Assembly (NCBI RefSeq): GCF_003205615.1
Contig: NZ_PYBV01000014.1
Location: 165,779 to 229,778 of the forward strand
DNA: 64,000 nt
Direction of reading: 5' to 3'
Source: Micromonospora arborensis
GTDB lineage: Bacteria > Actinomycetota > Actinomycetes > Mycobacteriales > Micromonosporaceae
Part shown: positions 1-8,603 of the stretch, in pieces
Layout: each line of letters opens with the position of its first letter
Position numbering within the stretch: the stretch's first letter is position 1
The notes under the pieces: model-generated
Seen by the model: the letters and a program-made list of their open reading frames with translations, nothing else
What the model was told of the DNA's origin: nothing
The model's database searches: none
Position numbers and translations under genes: made by a program

Positions 1-60
1 TCGCCGATGTGGGGGTGTCGCGCGGTCCGGATGGCCCCACGTCGCCGACCTGGTGTCGAT
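1..60. repeat. Dispersed ~80-bp palindromic repeat, copy 1 (cut by window edge)
   Basis: The right part of an intergenic palindrome that recurs at five other places in the window. Recognisable blocks are TCGCCGATGTGG at the left and CGCCGACCTGGTGTCGATC at the right, which pair as an imperfect inverted repeat. The left end lies outside the window. The following ~125 bp up to the mutY stop codon show no gene. Confidence 0.6.
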
Positions 61-188
61 CGTGGCGGCGGGGTGCTGGGCGGGCGGCGGCACTGGGCAA
101 GCGGGACCTGCGTGACGGTTGGGGCCATGTGGCGGCGTGGGGACCGGGTGGCGGGGCTGGTGCCGCGATGATCAGGGCGGGGTTTGGA

Positions 189-1100
189 TTAGGTGGTGAG
201 GTCGGCGGTGGGTGGGGACGGTCCGTCGCCGACGAGGCGGAAGGAATCGGTGCCGGCCGGTTCGACCAGCCCGTCCTGCACCAGGCCGGCCAGGGCTCGG
301 GCACGCTGCACGTCATCGGTCCAGACCTGGTCCAGCCGTTGGTGTGGGACCGGCCCGGTGGTTTCCCGGAGCACCCCGAGCAGCAGGCCGCGTACCTGCC
401 GGTCGGTGCCCGCGTACCGCTGGGGTCGGCGGGTTGGCCCGACCGGGGCCTCCTGGCCGGAGGCACGCCATGCGCAGACCGATTCGACCGGGCAGGCCGT
501 ACAGCGTGGTGACCTGGCTGTGCAGATCACCGCGCCCAGCTCCATGAAGGCGGCGCTGGCCAGCGCCGCTGCGGCCGGTTCCGCCGGGAGCAGTTCTTCG
601 GTGGCGACCAGGTCGGCTGGCCGGGTGACCGGCCCGGCGTCGGGTTCGCCGGCCACGGCCCGGGAGACCACTCGACGGACGTTGGTGTCGACCACCGGGT
701 GCCGCTGCCCGTACGCGAAGGCAGCCACCGCCCGGGCCGTGTAGGTGCCGACTCCTGGCAGTGCGAGCAGTTGCTCCAGCCGGTCCGGCACCTGGCCGCC
801 GTGGCGGTCCACGATCGCGATCGCGCATTCCCGCAGCCGGACGGCTCGTCGGGGGTAGCCGAGACGTCCCCACATCCGGATCGCCTCAGCTGGGGTGTCC
901 GCCGCCAACGCTGCCGGCTCGGGCCAGCGGGCCAGCCATGCCTGCCAGGCCGGCGTCACCCGGACCACGGGCGTCTGCTGGAGCATGACCTCGCTGACCA
1001 GGATGGCCCAGGGGGTGGTCCCGGGTTCCCGCCAGGGGAGGTCGCGGGCGTGCTGTTGGAACCACCGGCTGACCAGGGTGGCGAAGTCGGGTTGAGTCAT
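189..1100 (-). CDS. mutY: A/G-specific adenine DNA glycosylase MutY
   Basis: Removes adenine mispaired with 8-oxoguanine in base-excision repair. The 303-residue protein has the helix-hairpin-helix/GPD fold: the motif SEVMLQQT with the expected catalytic Glu37, the hairpin LPGVGTYTA at about 114-122, and Asp138 in VVDTNVRR. The [4Fe-4S] ligands follow the C-X6-C-X2-C-X5-C pattern (Cys193, 200, 203, 209). The C-terminal MutT-like oxoG-recognition region is short, as I expect for actinobacterial forms. I chose the ATG at 1100 because the open frame upstream is low-complexity shadow of the divergent ACT gene. Its neighbours match the mutY-disA-radA region of mycobacteria. Confidence 0.95.
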   Translation of the reverse strand: MTQPDFATLVSRWFQQHARDLPWREPGTTPWAILVSEVMLQQTPVVRVTPAWQAWLARWPEPAALAADTPAEAIRMWGRLGYPRRAVRLRECAIAIVDRHGGQVPDRLEQLLALPGVGTYTARAVAAFAYGQRHPVVDTNVRRVVSRAVAGEPDAGPVTRPADLVATEELLPAEPAAAALASAAFMELGAVICTARSPRCTACPVESVCAWRASGQEAPVGPTRRPQRYAGTDRQVRGLLLGVLRETTGPVPHQRLDQVWTDDVQRARALAGLVQDGLVEPAGTDSFRLVGDGPSPPTADLTT

Positions 1101-1196
1101 GGCGCCGTCGATGATGTCACGCGGCGCGGTCCCGCTGGATGGGCGGCTCGGGCGGGGTGTCACGGTGGCGGCCGACGGATCGGAGAGAATGCGCGG

Positions 1197-1709
1197 ATGA
1201 ACGAGCTCGCGATCACCGTCATCGGTCGGGACCGACCGGGCATCGTGGCCGATGTCGCCGAGGTGCTGGCCCGACTGGGCGCGAACCTCACCGACAGCAC
1301 GATGACGCGGCTGCGGGGGCATTTCGCGATGACCCTCATCTGCACCGGGCCGGCCGCCGCCGAGGTTGAGGCCGCGTTGGTGCCGCTGGCCGCCGAGGGT
1401 CAACTGCTGGCGACGGTACGCGCGGTCACCCCGGACGGGGAGGTGCCTCCGGCGGGTGAGCCGTATGTGATGGCGGTGCACGGTTCGGACCGAATGGGCA
1501 TCGTCGCCGCGATGACCCGGGTGCTGGTGGACGCGGGCGGCAATGTCACCGATCTGAGTACCCGGTTGGCTGGTTCGCTCTACGTGGTGTTGGCCGAGGT
1601 GGAGTTGCCGGCCGGTGTGGCTGACACACTCGTTGACCGGTTGCACCGGACGGCTGCCGAGTTGGGCGTGGAGGTCACGCTCCGGCCGGCGGACCCGGAT
1701 CTGTTGTGA
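1197..1709 (+). CDS. Tandem ACT-domain protein (GcvR-like)
   Basis: A 170-residue protein made of two ACT domains, roughly residues 3-80 and 90-165. Each begins with the GRDRPGIVADV / GSDRMGIVAAM type loop that forms the ligand-binding turn. Such stand-alone ACT pairs resemble GcvR, a regulator of glycine cleavage, and other amino-acid sensors; the actual ligand cannot be read here. The start is the ATG at 1197, 96 bp divergent from mutY. The stop codon overlaps the GTG of the deformylase gene by 4 bp (GTGA), so the two are probably translationally coupled. Confidence 0.85.
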   Translation: MNELAITVIGRDRPGIVADVAEVLARLGANLTDSTMTRLRGHFAMTLICTGPAAAEVEAALVPLAAEGQLLATVRAVTPDGEVPPAGEPYVMAVHGSDRMGIVAAMTRVLVDAGGNVTDLSTRLAGSLYVVLAEVELPAGVADTLVDRLHRTAAELGVEVTLRPADPDLL

Positions 1710-2293
1710 CCGGCGCGGAGAGCGGAGGGCCGGCCGCCGAGGCGTACGCGGGTCTGGGTGACTGGACACCGGAGTCGCTGGTCGTGCCGGGTGAGGTGCG
1801 CGCTGTGGTGTCCGCCCCCCATCCGGTGCTGAGTCGGGCTGCCGACGAGGTCGATCCCACGGCGAAGGAGACGGTCCAGCTCGCGGCCGACCTGGTCGCA
1901 ACGATGCGGGTTTCGCCGGGCTGCGTTGGGCTGGCCGCACCACAGGTGGGGGTGGGCGCTCGGGTCTTCGCGGTCGATGTGACCGGGCACCCGAAGGCGG
2001 TCACGGTGCATGGCACCTTCGTGTTGTGTAATGCCCGTGTGGTCGAGGCGACCCGGTGGAAAGCGGGCCGGGAGGGGTGCATGTCGGTGCCGGACCTGAC
2101 CGGGGATGTGAAGCGGGCCAGCCGGCTGGTGGTGGAGGGTGATCTGCCGGGCACCGGCAAGCCGGTCCGGTTGGTGACCGACGGCTTCGAGGCGCGGGCG
2201 TTGCAGCACGAGATCGACCACTGCGCGGGGCTGCTCTTCCTGGATCGGGTGGCCGGTGCGCACGCCGTCTATCAGCGCAAGGTCTACCTCTGA
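1706..2293 (+). CDS. def: Peptide deformylase
   Basis: Removes the formyl group from the N-terminal Met of nascent proteins; a metal (Fe/Zn) hydrolase. All three family motifs are present: GLAAPQ at 75-80, EGCMS with metal ligand Cys125, and QHEIDH with ligands His168 and His172 and catalytic Glu169. The protein is 195 residues, with about 25 residues before the usual start of the fold. The GTG start overlaps the stop of the ACT gene. Whether this is the only deformylase in the genome cannot be told from the window. Confidence 0.95.
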   Translation: MTGAESGGPAAEAYAGLGDWTPESLVVPGEVRAVVSAPHPVLSRAADEVDPTAKETVQLAADLVATMRVSPGCVGLAAPQVGVGARVFAVDVTGHPKAVTVHGTFVLCNARVVEATRWKAGREGCMSVPDLTGDVKRASRLVVEGDLPGTGKPVRLVTDGFEARALQHEIDHCAGLLFLDRVAGAHAVYQRKVYL

Positions 2294-2399
2294 TCAGTCA
2301 CATGTCCGTCCTGAGTGGACATTGGAGTACGCGTCCCGGAGTGGCTCCGGCGCGTCGCACGGCGCTGGCGGGCAGAGCGCGGCTACGGTGGAGGGCATC

Positions 2400-3119
2400 A
2401 TGCGTCTGACGGTCGGCCCCCTGCCACCCGCCGTGTACTGGCGGCGTCGCGTCGTCGTACTTGGAGCGGGGCTTCTCTTCCTGATTGTCCTGCTCAACTC
2501 CTGCATCGGCTCGGGTAGTTCCGACGGAGATCCGAAGGCGGGGGCGACGCCGACCTCGGCGTCGACGTCCGCCGAGTCCCCCGGGGCGGACGGGTCGGTG
2601 CTGACACCGAAGACCGGTGCTCCGCCGCCGTCCGCCGAGCCGGATGCGACGCCGACCCCGAGCCCCGCGATGACCAGCAACGACCCTCAGTTGGGTGCGG
2701 CGGCCGGTTCGGTGGACGACGGCACCTGCACCGACGCGGAGATTCGTGTGGTCTCGGTGGCGAGTCCCACCTCGGTCCAGCGCGGGGCGATGGTCGACCT
2801 GCAACTCAAGATCAAAAACACGTCGGACCGGACGTGCAGCCGGAACGTCGGTGCCGATCTGCAGGAGATCTTCATCAAGTCCGGTGCCGAGAAGGTCTGG
2901 TCATCGGACACCTGCGGCAAGGTGCAGGGCTCGGACGTGCAGTCCTTCACGCCAAACTTCGAGCGCTCCTACCAGGTGGCCTGGAACGGGCGGGACACCA
3001 GCCGGTGCGACGGCAGTGGGCTGGCCGCCGGTCCGTTCCCGCCGCTCGGGGCGTACGAGGTGTTCGCCCGGGTCGGCACGAAGCTCAGCGCGCCGGTGAA
3101 GCTCACCGTCACCGGCTGA
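2400..3119 (+). CDS. Membrane-anchored conserved protein (Rv3587c-like position)
   Basis: A 239-residue protein with a short basic cytoplasmic N-terminus (YWRRR), one transmembrane segment at about 17-38, a Ser/Thr/Pro-rich linker to about residue 105, then a compact extracellular domain containing several Cys (CTD, RTCSRN, DTCGK, SRCDG). The C-terminal part (SVQRGAMVDLQLKIKNTS) looks like an immunoglobulin-like beta-sandwich. It lies tail-to-tail with disA, the place where M. tuberculosis has the membrane protein Rv3587c, so I infer orthology by position. Function is unknown. The ATG at 2400 was chosen because it directly precedes the membrane anchor. Confidence 0.8.
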   Translation: MRLTVGPLPPAVYWRRRVVVLGAGLLFLIVLLNSCIGSGSSDGDPKAGATPTSASTSAESPGADGSVLTPKTGAPPPSAEPDATPTPSPAMTSNDPQLGAAAGSVDDGTCTDAEIRVVSVASPTSVQRGAMVDLQLKIKNTSDRTCSRNVGADLQEIFIKSGAEKVWSSDTCGKVQGSDVQSFTPNFERSYQVAWNGRDTSRCDGSGLAAGPFPPLGAYEVFARVGTKLSAPVKLTVTG

Positions 3120-3125
3120 GCCGGG

Positions 3126-4310
3126 TCAGACGTAGCGTTCGAGGATTGACGCCTCGGCGAGCCGGGACAGCCCCTCACGGACGCCGCGAGCCCGGGCGTC
3201 ACCGACCCCTTCGACGGCCTGCAGATCCTCCACGGTCGCGCCCAGCAGCCGCTGGAGGCTGCCGAAGTGCACCACCAGACGGTCGACCACCGCCACCGGC
3301 AACCGTGGCACCTTGGCCAGCAGCCGGAAGCCGCGAGGGCTGACGGCGGCGTCCAGCGCGTCGGACGCGGCCGGGTAGCCGATCGCCTTGGCCACCGACA
3401 CCAGGTCGATCAGCTCGGTGGCGCCGAGCAGGTCCAGCTCGACCAGCGCCTCGTCCAGGGTGCGCGACTTGCGGCCAACCGGGAGGTAGTCCCGGATGAC
3501 CAGCGTCCGGTCGGCGTCCACGCCGGCCATCAGCTCGTCGAGCTGCAGGGCGAGCAGTCGGCCGTCGGTGCCCAGCTCCACCACGTACCCGGCGATCTCG
3601 TCGGCGATCCGGCGAACCATCTCGAGTCGCTGCACCACGGCCACCGCGTCCCGCACGGTGACGAGATCCTCGATCTCCAGTGCGGAGAGCGTGCCGGAGA
3701 CCTCGTCCAACCGGAGCTTGTAGCGCTCCAGGGTGGCGAGCGCCTGGTTGGCCCGGGAGAGGATCGCCGCGGAGTCGTCGAGCACGTGCCGCTGGCCGTT
3801 GACGTAGAGGCTGATGATCCGCATGGACTGGCTGACCGAGATGACCGGGTAGCCGGTCTGCCGGGCCACCCGCTCGGCGGTGCGGTGCCGGGTGCCGGAC
3901 TCCTCGGTCGGGATGGACGGGTCGGGCATCAGGTGCACGGCCGCCCGGACGATCCTGGTGCCGTCGCTGGAGAGCACGACGGCGCCGTCCATCTTGCACA
4001 GCTCCCGGACCCGCGTCGCGGAGAACTCCACATCCAGCGGGAAGCCGCCGGTGCACAGGCCCTCGACGACCTTGTCGTAGCCCAGCACGATGAGCGCGCC
4101 GGTGCGGCCGCGCAGGATGCGTTCCAGACCGTCGCGCAGGGCGGTGCCGGGGGCCATCAGGGCGAGGTTGGCGCGCAGCGGATCCCCGGCGCTCCCGGTG
4201 GCTGCCGCGGTCACGCTCACGCTGATCGGGCGGGCGGGCGAGCCCACGGCGCCGGTGCGGGCCTGGGGCGGCGCGCCGGCTGGCTTGGTGGTATCGCGGT
4301 CGATCGGCAC
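3126..4310 (-). CDS. disA: Diadenylate cyclase DisA
   Basis: Makes cyclic di-AMP from two ATP and scans DNA for branched structures. The N-terminal DAC domain carries both active-site motifs, DGA (about 108-110) and RHR in [10 protein letters not shown] (about 141-143). It is followed by a helical linker and a C-terminal helix-hairpin-helix DNA-binding domain ([17 protein letters not shown]). An N-terminal extension of about 35 residues precedes the usual start of the fold. Two GTG codons lie at 4316 and 4310. The hexamer TAGACT ends immediately before the first and exactly 6 nt before the second, so I prefer a leaderless start at 4310. It lies downstream of radA, as in mycobacteria. Confidence 0.95.
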   Translation of the reverse strand: MPIDRDTTKPAGAPPQARTGAVGSPARPISVSVTAAATGSAGDPLRANLALMAPGTALRDGLERILRGRTGALIVLGYDKVVEGLCTGGFPLDVEFSATRVRELCKMDGAVVLSSDGTRIVRAAVHLMPDPSIPTEESGTRHRTAERVARQTGYPVISVSQSMRIISLYVNGQRHVLDDSAAILSRANQALATLERYKLRLDEVSGTLSALEIEDLVTVRDAVAVVQRLEMVRRIADEIAGYVVELGTDGRLLALQLDELMAGVDADRTLVIRDYLPVGRKSRTLDEALVELDLLGATELIDLVSVAKAIGYPAASDALDAAVSPRGFRLLAKVPRLPVAVVDRLVVHFGSLQRLLGATVEDLQAVEGVGDARARGVREGLSRLAEASILERYV

Positions 4311-4442
4311 GGGCACAGTCTACGGACTGCCGTGCGGTGGGTGCTGTCGTGGTTACTGTGATGTGTCACGATGCGGCCCTTCCAACCCGTTTCCCGCTTG
4401 CGACGTGCTGTCCGGTTTCGCCGTCCTCGTCGGCACGGTGGG

Positions 4443-5900
4443 TCACTCGGCGGACGCGCGGGCCGCATGGTGCAGCGCCGAACGGACGTCCGTGACCTCG
4501 GTCACGCGCATCTGCTCGGGGTCGGCACCGGTGCTGGCCGGGCCGCAACCGGGCGGCACAAGGGCCACCTTGAAACCCAGCCGGGCCGCCTCGGCCAGCC
4601 GACGCGGCACCGCCCCGACCCGGCGCACCTCGCCGGTCAGCCCCACCTCGCCAATCGCCACCAGGTGCGGCGCGATGGCCAGGTTGAGCCCACCGGAGGC
4701 GACCGCCAACGCGACCGCCAGGTCGGCGGCAGGCTCCACCACCCGGATGCCGCCCACCGTGGCGGCGAAGACCTCCCGGTCGTGCAGGGTCAGCCGCTCG
4801 GTGCGCCGTTGCAGCACCGCGAGCACCATCGCCAGTCGCGCCGAGTCGAGGCCGGAGACGGTGCGGCGGGGAGAACCGGCCACCGTCGCGCCGATCAGGG
4901 CCTGCACCTCGGTGACCAGGGCCCGCCGCCCCTCCATCGCCACTGTCACGCAGGTGCCCGGGACCGGCTCCGCGTAGCGGGTCAGGAACAGCCCGGACGG
5001 GTCGGCCAGGCTGCTGATGCCGCCCTCGTGCATCTCGAAGCAGCCGACCTCGTCGGCCGCCCCGAACCGGTTCTTCACACCGCGCACCAGGCGCAGCGAG
5101 GAGTGCTTGTCGCCCTCGAAGTGCAGCACCACGTCGACCAGGTGCTCCAGCACCCGAGGCCCGGCCACCTGGCCGTCCTTGGTGACGTGCCCGACCAACA
5201 CGGTGGCGATGCCCCGCTCCTTGGCGACCGAGACCAGCGCGGCGGTGACCGCGCGCACCTGGGTCACCCCACCGGGCACCCCCTCGGTGCCGGTGGTCGA
5301 GATGGTCTGCACCGAGTCGAGCACCAACAGGCCCGGCTTGACCGCGTCGAGGTGCCCGAGCACCGACGCCAGGTCACTCTCGGCCGCAAGGTAGAGCTGG
5401 TCGTGCAGGGTGCCCATCCGCTCGGCGCGCAGGCGGACCTGACTTACCGACTCTTCCCCGCTGACCACCAGCGAAGGGCTGCCGGCGCCGACCGCCCACT
5501 GCTGCGCCACGTCCAGCAGCAGGGTCGACTTGCCCACGCCGGGCTCGCCGGCGAGCAGCACCACGGCACCGGGGACCAGGCCGCCGCCGAGCACCCGGTC
5601 GAGCTCGCTCACCCCGGTGGGCACGGCGCGGGCCGGGGCGGCGCTGATGGTGGCGATCGGCCGGGCCGGCTCGGACGGTAGCCGGGAGCTGACCACCCGA
5701 CCCGCCACGGTCGGGCCGGTCACCGTGCTCTCGACCACCGCGCCCCACTCGCCGCACTCCGGGCAGCGCCCCACCCACTTGGGCGGCTGGTGCCCACAGG
5801 CGTCGCACTCGTAGGCCGGGCGCGGCTCGCGGGCGGCGGACCGGCCACGGGCGGCGCCGGCTGTGGCGCCACGCGAAGGGGTCGATCGGGAGGTGGTCAC
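4443..5900 (-). CDS. radA: DNA repair protein RadA (Sms)
   Basis: A RecA-like ATPase that processes recombination intermediates. The 485-residue protein has a four-Cys zinc finger (Cys32, 35, 46, 49), Walker A GEPGVGKST at 118-126, Walker B LLVLDS at about 191-196, the RadA-specific KNRFG at 276-280, and a C-terminal Lon-protease-like domain. The start is the GTG at 5900. A TAGCGT hexamer on the same strand lies exactly 6 nt upstream (5907-5912), which suggests a leaderless transcript of its own. A terminator separates it from the upstream lpqE-like gene. Confidence 0.95.
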   Translation of the reverse strand: MTTSRSTPSRGATAGAARGRSAAREPRPAYECDACGHQPPKWVGRCPECGEWGAVVESTVTGPTVAGRVVSSRLPSEPARPIATISAAPARAVPTGVSELDRVLGGGLVPGAVVLLAGEPGVGKSTLLLDVAQQWAVGAGSPSLVVSGEESVSQVRLRAERMGTLHDQLYLAAESDLASVLGHLDAVKPGLLVLDSVQTISTTGTEGVPGGVTQVRAVTAALVSVAKERGIATVLVGHVTKDGQVAGPRVLEHLVDVVLHFEGDKHSSLRLVRGVKNRFGAADEVGCFEMHEGGISSLADPSGLFLTRYAEPVPGTCVTVAMEGRRALVTEVQALIGATVAGSPRRTVSGLDSARLAMVLAVLQRRTERLTLHDREVFAATVGGIRVVEPAADLAVALAVASGGLNLAIAPHLVAIGEVGLTGEVRRVGAVPRRLAEAARLGFKVALVPPGCGPASTGADPEQMRVTEVTDVRSALHHAARASAE

Positions 5901-5934
5901 ATCAGGACGCTAGCCCTCTCGTACGACGAAAACA

Positions 5935-5962
5935 CCCCGGCGTGGTGGTCACCACGCCGGGG
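5935..5962 (-). terminator. Rho-independent terminator of the lpqE-like gene
   Basis: A perfect 12-bp GC-rich stem (CCCCGGCGTGGT with its complement) and 4-nt loop. On the minus strand it is followed by GTGTTTTCG, a short T run. It lies between two co-directional genes and should uncouple radA from the lipoprotein gene. Confidence 0.75.
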
Positions 5963-5985
5963 CGTCCGTCGATACGGAGGTCGGG

Positions 5986-6765
5986 TCACTCGTGGGTCGT
6001 GCCGCCCTCGTCGCCCTCGTAGCCGCCCTCGCGCTCGATGATCGGCGAGGGAGGCGCCGCCGGGGTGAGCGGCACCGCGATCGGCGCCTGGCCGGTCACC
6101 GTGTTGCCGTTGCCGAAGTCGAAGGTCACCGAGACGTTCTGACCGGAGCGCAGCGCCTCGGTCAGGCCGATCAGCCGGAGCTGCGAGGTGGCCTCGGAGT
6201 TGAACTGGATGTAGCTCAGCGGAGCAAGCTCGATCCGGGCCAGCTGACCGGGTGCGGCCGGGCTGGCCGAACCCGACGCCCGCGCCGACTCCGGGGCGGA
6301 CGGGGTGGCCGAGGACGACCCGGTCTCGGACGGGGTCGCCGTCGGGCGGGCCGAGCCGGACTCGGAGGTCGACGGGCTCGGCGAGCCGGACGGGGACTGG
6401 CTGGCGGGGGCGGACTCCGAGGCGGACGCCGACGGGCTCGCCGAGCCGCCGCTGATCCGCACGTCGCGAGCGCTCTCGGTGGTGACGGTGACGGTGACCG
6501 TCTGCTTGGAGTCGTTGTAGATCACGGCGCTCAGCGGGGCGTCCTGCCCGGCTCGGTAGCCCTCGGTGCCCGGGTAGTCCACCAGGAGACCACGCACAGA
6601 GAAGGATCCGTTGCTGGTCGTGAGGCTGACGCCCTGGACCGACGGCTCCTTCAACGCGGTCTCGGCGATCTGACCGGTGCCGCAGCCGGACGCCAGCAGG
6701 CCGGTCGCCGCGATCCCGGACAGCAACAGGGCCGCCCGCCGGGATCCCCTGATCGAGCGCGTCAC
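5986..6765 (-). CDS. lpqE: Lipoprotein, LpqE-like
   Basis: A 259-residue secreted lipoprotein. The signal peptide ends in the lipobox LLASGC with the lipidated Cys at 28. Two conserved beta-rich segments (about 40-100 and 175-235) flank a Ser/Ala/Pro/Glu-rich linker (about 105-170). The second segment (ARIELAPLSYIQF ... GQNVSVTFDFGNG) recalls the PCu(A)C copper-chaperone fold, but I see no His/Met metal motif. The GTG start at 6765 has AGGAGG 6 nt upstream. The neighbourhood (carD one side, radA and disA the other) matches M. tuberculosis lpqE. Function is unknown. Confidence 0.75.
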   Translation of the reverse strand: MTRSIRGSRRAALLLSGIAATGLLASGCGTGQIAETALKEPSVQGVSLTTSNGSFSVRGLLVDYPGTEGYRAGQDAPLSAVIYNDSKQTVTVTVTTESARDVRISGGSASPSASASESAPASQSPSGSPSPSTSESGSARPTATPSETGSSSATPSAPESARASGSASPAAPGQLARIELAPLSYIQFNSEATSQLRLIGLTEALRSGQNVSVTFDFGNGNTVTGQAPIAVPLTPAAPPSPIIEREGGYEGDEGGTTHE

Positions 6766-6905
6766 GTCGGTCCTCCTCGTCACAATCCCCACCCGGGCCG
6801 CACGCCGGGCACGGTGGCCATACCCGCGCAGACCGCGCTCCAGGGTAGTTGGGGCTGATCGAGGCCCGCACGCGGACCCGGCAATGCCACCTACCCGGGT
6901 GCCGT

Positions 6906-7745
6906 TCACACCACCCGACCGCTCGCCACCAGCAGGACCACGTCGATCAGGGCCACCAGCATCACCGCCCGGAAGGCCGCCACCGGCCGCCGGCCGGCCC
7001 GGACCGCCGAGCGTCCGGCGTACCAGCTCAGCGGTGGGACCACGGCGGCCGTGCCGACCGCCGCCAACCCGATCGCCGACGGCGGCCCGGGCGGCCCGAG
7101 GACCAGGGCGGCGGTCGCCGCGAGGAGCAGCCCGGCGGCCGCCGCCCGGCTCCCGGCGGCACCCAGCCGATGCGGCAGGCCGCGCACCCCGGTCCGCGCG
7201 TCGTCGGCCAGGTCGGGCAGCACGTTGGCGAAGTGCGCGCCGGCACCCAGGCACGCCGCGGCCGCCAACAACCAGACCGGCGGGGTGGGCTGACCGGGCA
7301 GCGCCAGCACCACGAAGGCGGGTAACGCACCGAAGGAGACGGCGTACGGCAGCACCGAGAGCGCGGTGGCCTTGAGCGGCCAGTCGTAGAGCAGCGCGGA
7401 GACCAGGGCGACGGTCAGCCAGAACGCCGCCGTCGGGTTCGTGGTGAGCGCCAGCAGCGGACAGGCCACCGCGGCCACCGTCGCGGCCCAGGCCGTGGTG
7501 CGCCGACCGACCGCGCCGGCGGCGACCGGTTTGTCGGTACGCCCCACAGTGGCGTCCCGCTCGGCGTCCAGCGCGTCGTTGGTCCAGCCGACGGCGAGCT
7601 GGCTGGCCAGCACGGCGAGCACCACCGAGACGATTCCCGACGGCCGATGGCCCACTCCCCACGCCAGCAGACCGGCCACCGTGGTCACCGCTGCGGCCGG
7701 TTCTGGATGGCTCGCTCTGACCAGCCCTAACACCCTCGACGACAT
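6906..7745 (-). CDS. UbiA-family prenyltransferase (SCO3242-like)
   Basis: An integral membrane prenyltransferase of 279 residues with about eight to nine hydrophobic helices. The first Asp-rich motif, GWTNDALDAERD (about 54-64), binds Mg-prenyl diphosphate; a second, NVLPDLADDARTG, follows at about residue 170-182. The family attaches isoprenoid chains to aromatic or polar acceptors. The start is the ATG at 7745; a more upstream ATG at 7793 would overlap the divergent methyltransferase start. Only 46 bp separates the two starts, so they share a promoter region. With a methyltransferase and a type III PKS opposite, an aromatic polyketide acceptor is a reasonable inference. Confidence 0.85.
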   Translation of the reverse strand: MSSRVLGLVRASHPEPAAAVTTVAGLLAWGVGHRPSGIVSVVLAVLASQLAVGWTNDALDAERDATVGRTDKPVAAGAVGRRTTAWAATVAAVACPLLALTTNPTAAFWLTVALVSALLYDWPLKATALSVLPYAVSFGALPAFVVLALPGQPTPPVWLLAAAACLGAGAHFANVLPDLADDARTGVRGLPHRLGAAGSRAAAAGLLLAATAALVLGPPGPPSAIGLAAVGTAAVVPPLSWYAGRSAVRAGRRPVAAFRAVMLVALIDVVLLVASGRVV

Positions 7746-7791
7746 AAGGGAAGTCTGGTCGTTACCGAGCAGTCGTGCCACGCTCGGAGCC

Positions 7792-8562
7792 ATGCGAGAC
7801 GTGGCTGCGGCCGCGGCGTCCACCGGCCCCCGGGTCCTGCCGCGAAACGACCCGCGCCAGTACGACGACCTGGCCGGTGAGTGGTGGCGGCCGGATGGCG
7901 CGTTCGCGATGCTGCACTGGCTGGCTGCCGCCCGCGCGGCGCTGGTGCCACCGTCCACCCGCCCCGACGCGTTGCTCGTCGATCTGGGTTGCGGCGCTGG
8001 TCTGCTCGCGCCGCACCTGGCCGGCAAGGGCTACCGCCACGTCGGGGTGGATGTGACCCGCTCGGCGCTGGTCCAGGCAGCCGAGCACGGTGTGTGCGTC
8101 GTCCAGGGCGACGCGACCGCGGTTCCACTCCCGGACGGCTGCGCCGACGTCGTCTCGGCGGGCGAGTTGCTGGAGCACGTGCCGGCCTGGCCGCGGGTGG
8201 TGGCCGAGGCGTGCCGGCTGCTGCGCCCGGGTGGCCTGCTGGTGCTGGACACCCTGAACGACACCGCGATGGCCCGGCTCGTCGCGGTACGGATCGCCGA
8301 ACGGCTGCCGACGGTGCCGCGGGGCATCCACGACCCACGGTTGTTCGTGGATGCTCGGGCGCTGGTGGCCGAATGCGCGCGGCACGGCGTCGATCTCCGG
8401 CTGCGCGGCATCCGCCCGCAGGTTGGCGGCCTGGTCGCCTGGCTGCTGCGGCGAGCCCGCGCGGCCCGCACGGGTGTGACGTCGACCGGCCGCGTGCCAC
8501 GCATCGTGCCGACGCGTTCCACCGCCGTGCTCTACCAGGGCCGGGGGGTCCGAAGCGGATAG
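7792..8562 (+). CDS. Class I SAM-dependent methyltransferase (UbiG-like)
   Basis: A 256-residue methyltransferase with the Rossmann SAM-binding loop VDLGCGAG (about 63-70), an acidic residue at the end of beta-2 (VGVDVT) and the post-motif LLRPGGLLVLDTLN. The arrangement resembles UbiG-type quinone O-methyltransferases. The ATG at 7792 is the first of a run of four + strand genes (gaps of 41, 94 and 24 bp) that ends with the type III PKS and a membrane protein. It probably acts on the polyketide product, which is inference from context. Confidence 0.85.
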   Translation: MRDVAAAAASTGPRVLPRNDPRQYDDLAGEWWRPDGAFAMLHWLAAARAALVPPSTRPDALLVDLGCGAGLLAPHLAGKGYRHVGVDVTRSALVQAAEHGVCVVQGDATAVPLPDGCADVVSAGELLEHVPAWPRVVAEACRLLRPGGLLVLDTLNDTAMARLVAVRIAERLPTVPRGIHDPRLFVDARALVAECARHGVDLRLRGIRPQVGGLVAWLLRRARAARTGVTSTGRVPRIVPTRSTAVLYQGRGVRSG

Positions 8563-8603
8563 TCGGGCCGTGCCGGGGTACGGCAATCCGAGGAGGAGGC
8601 GAT

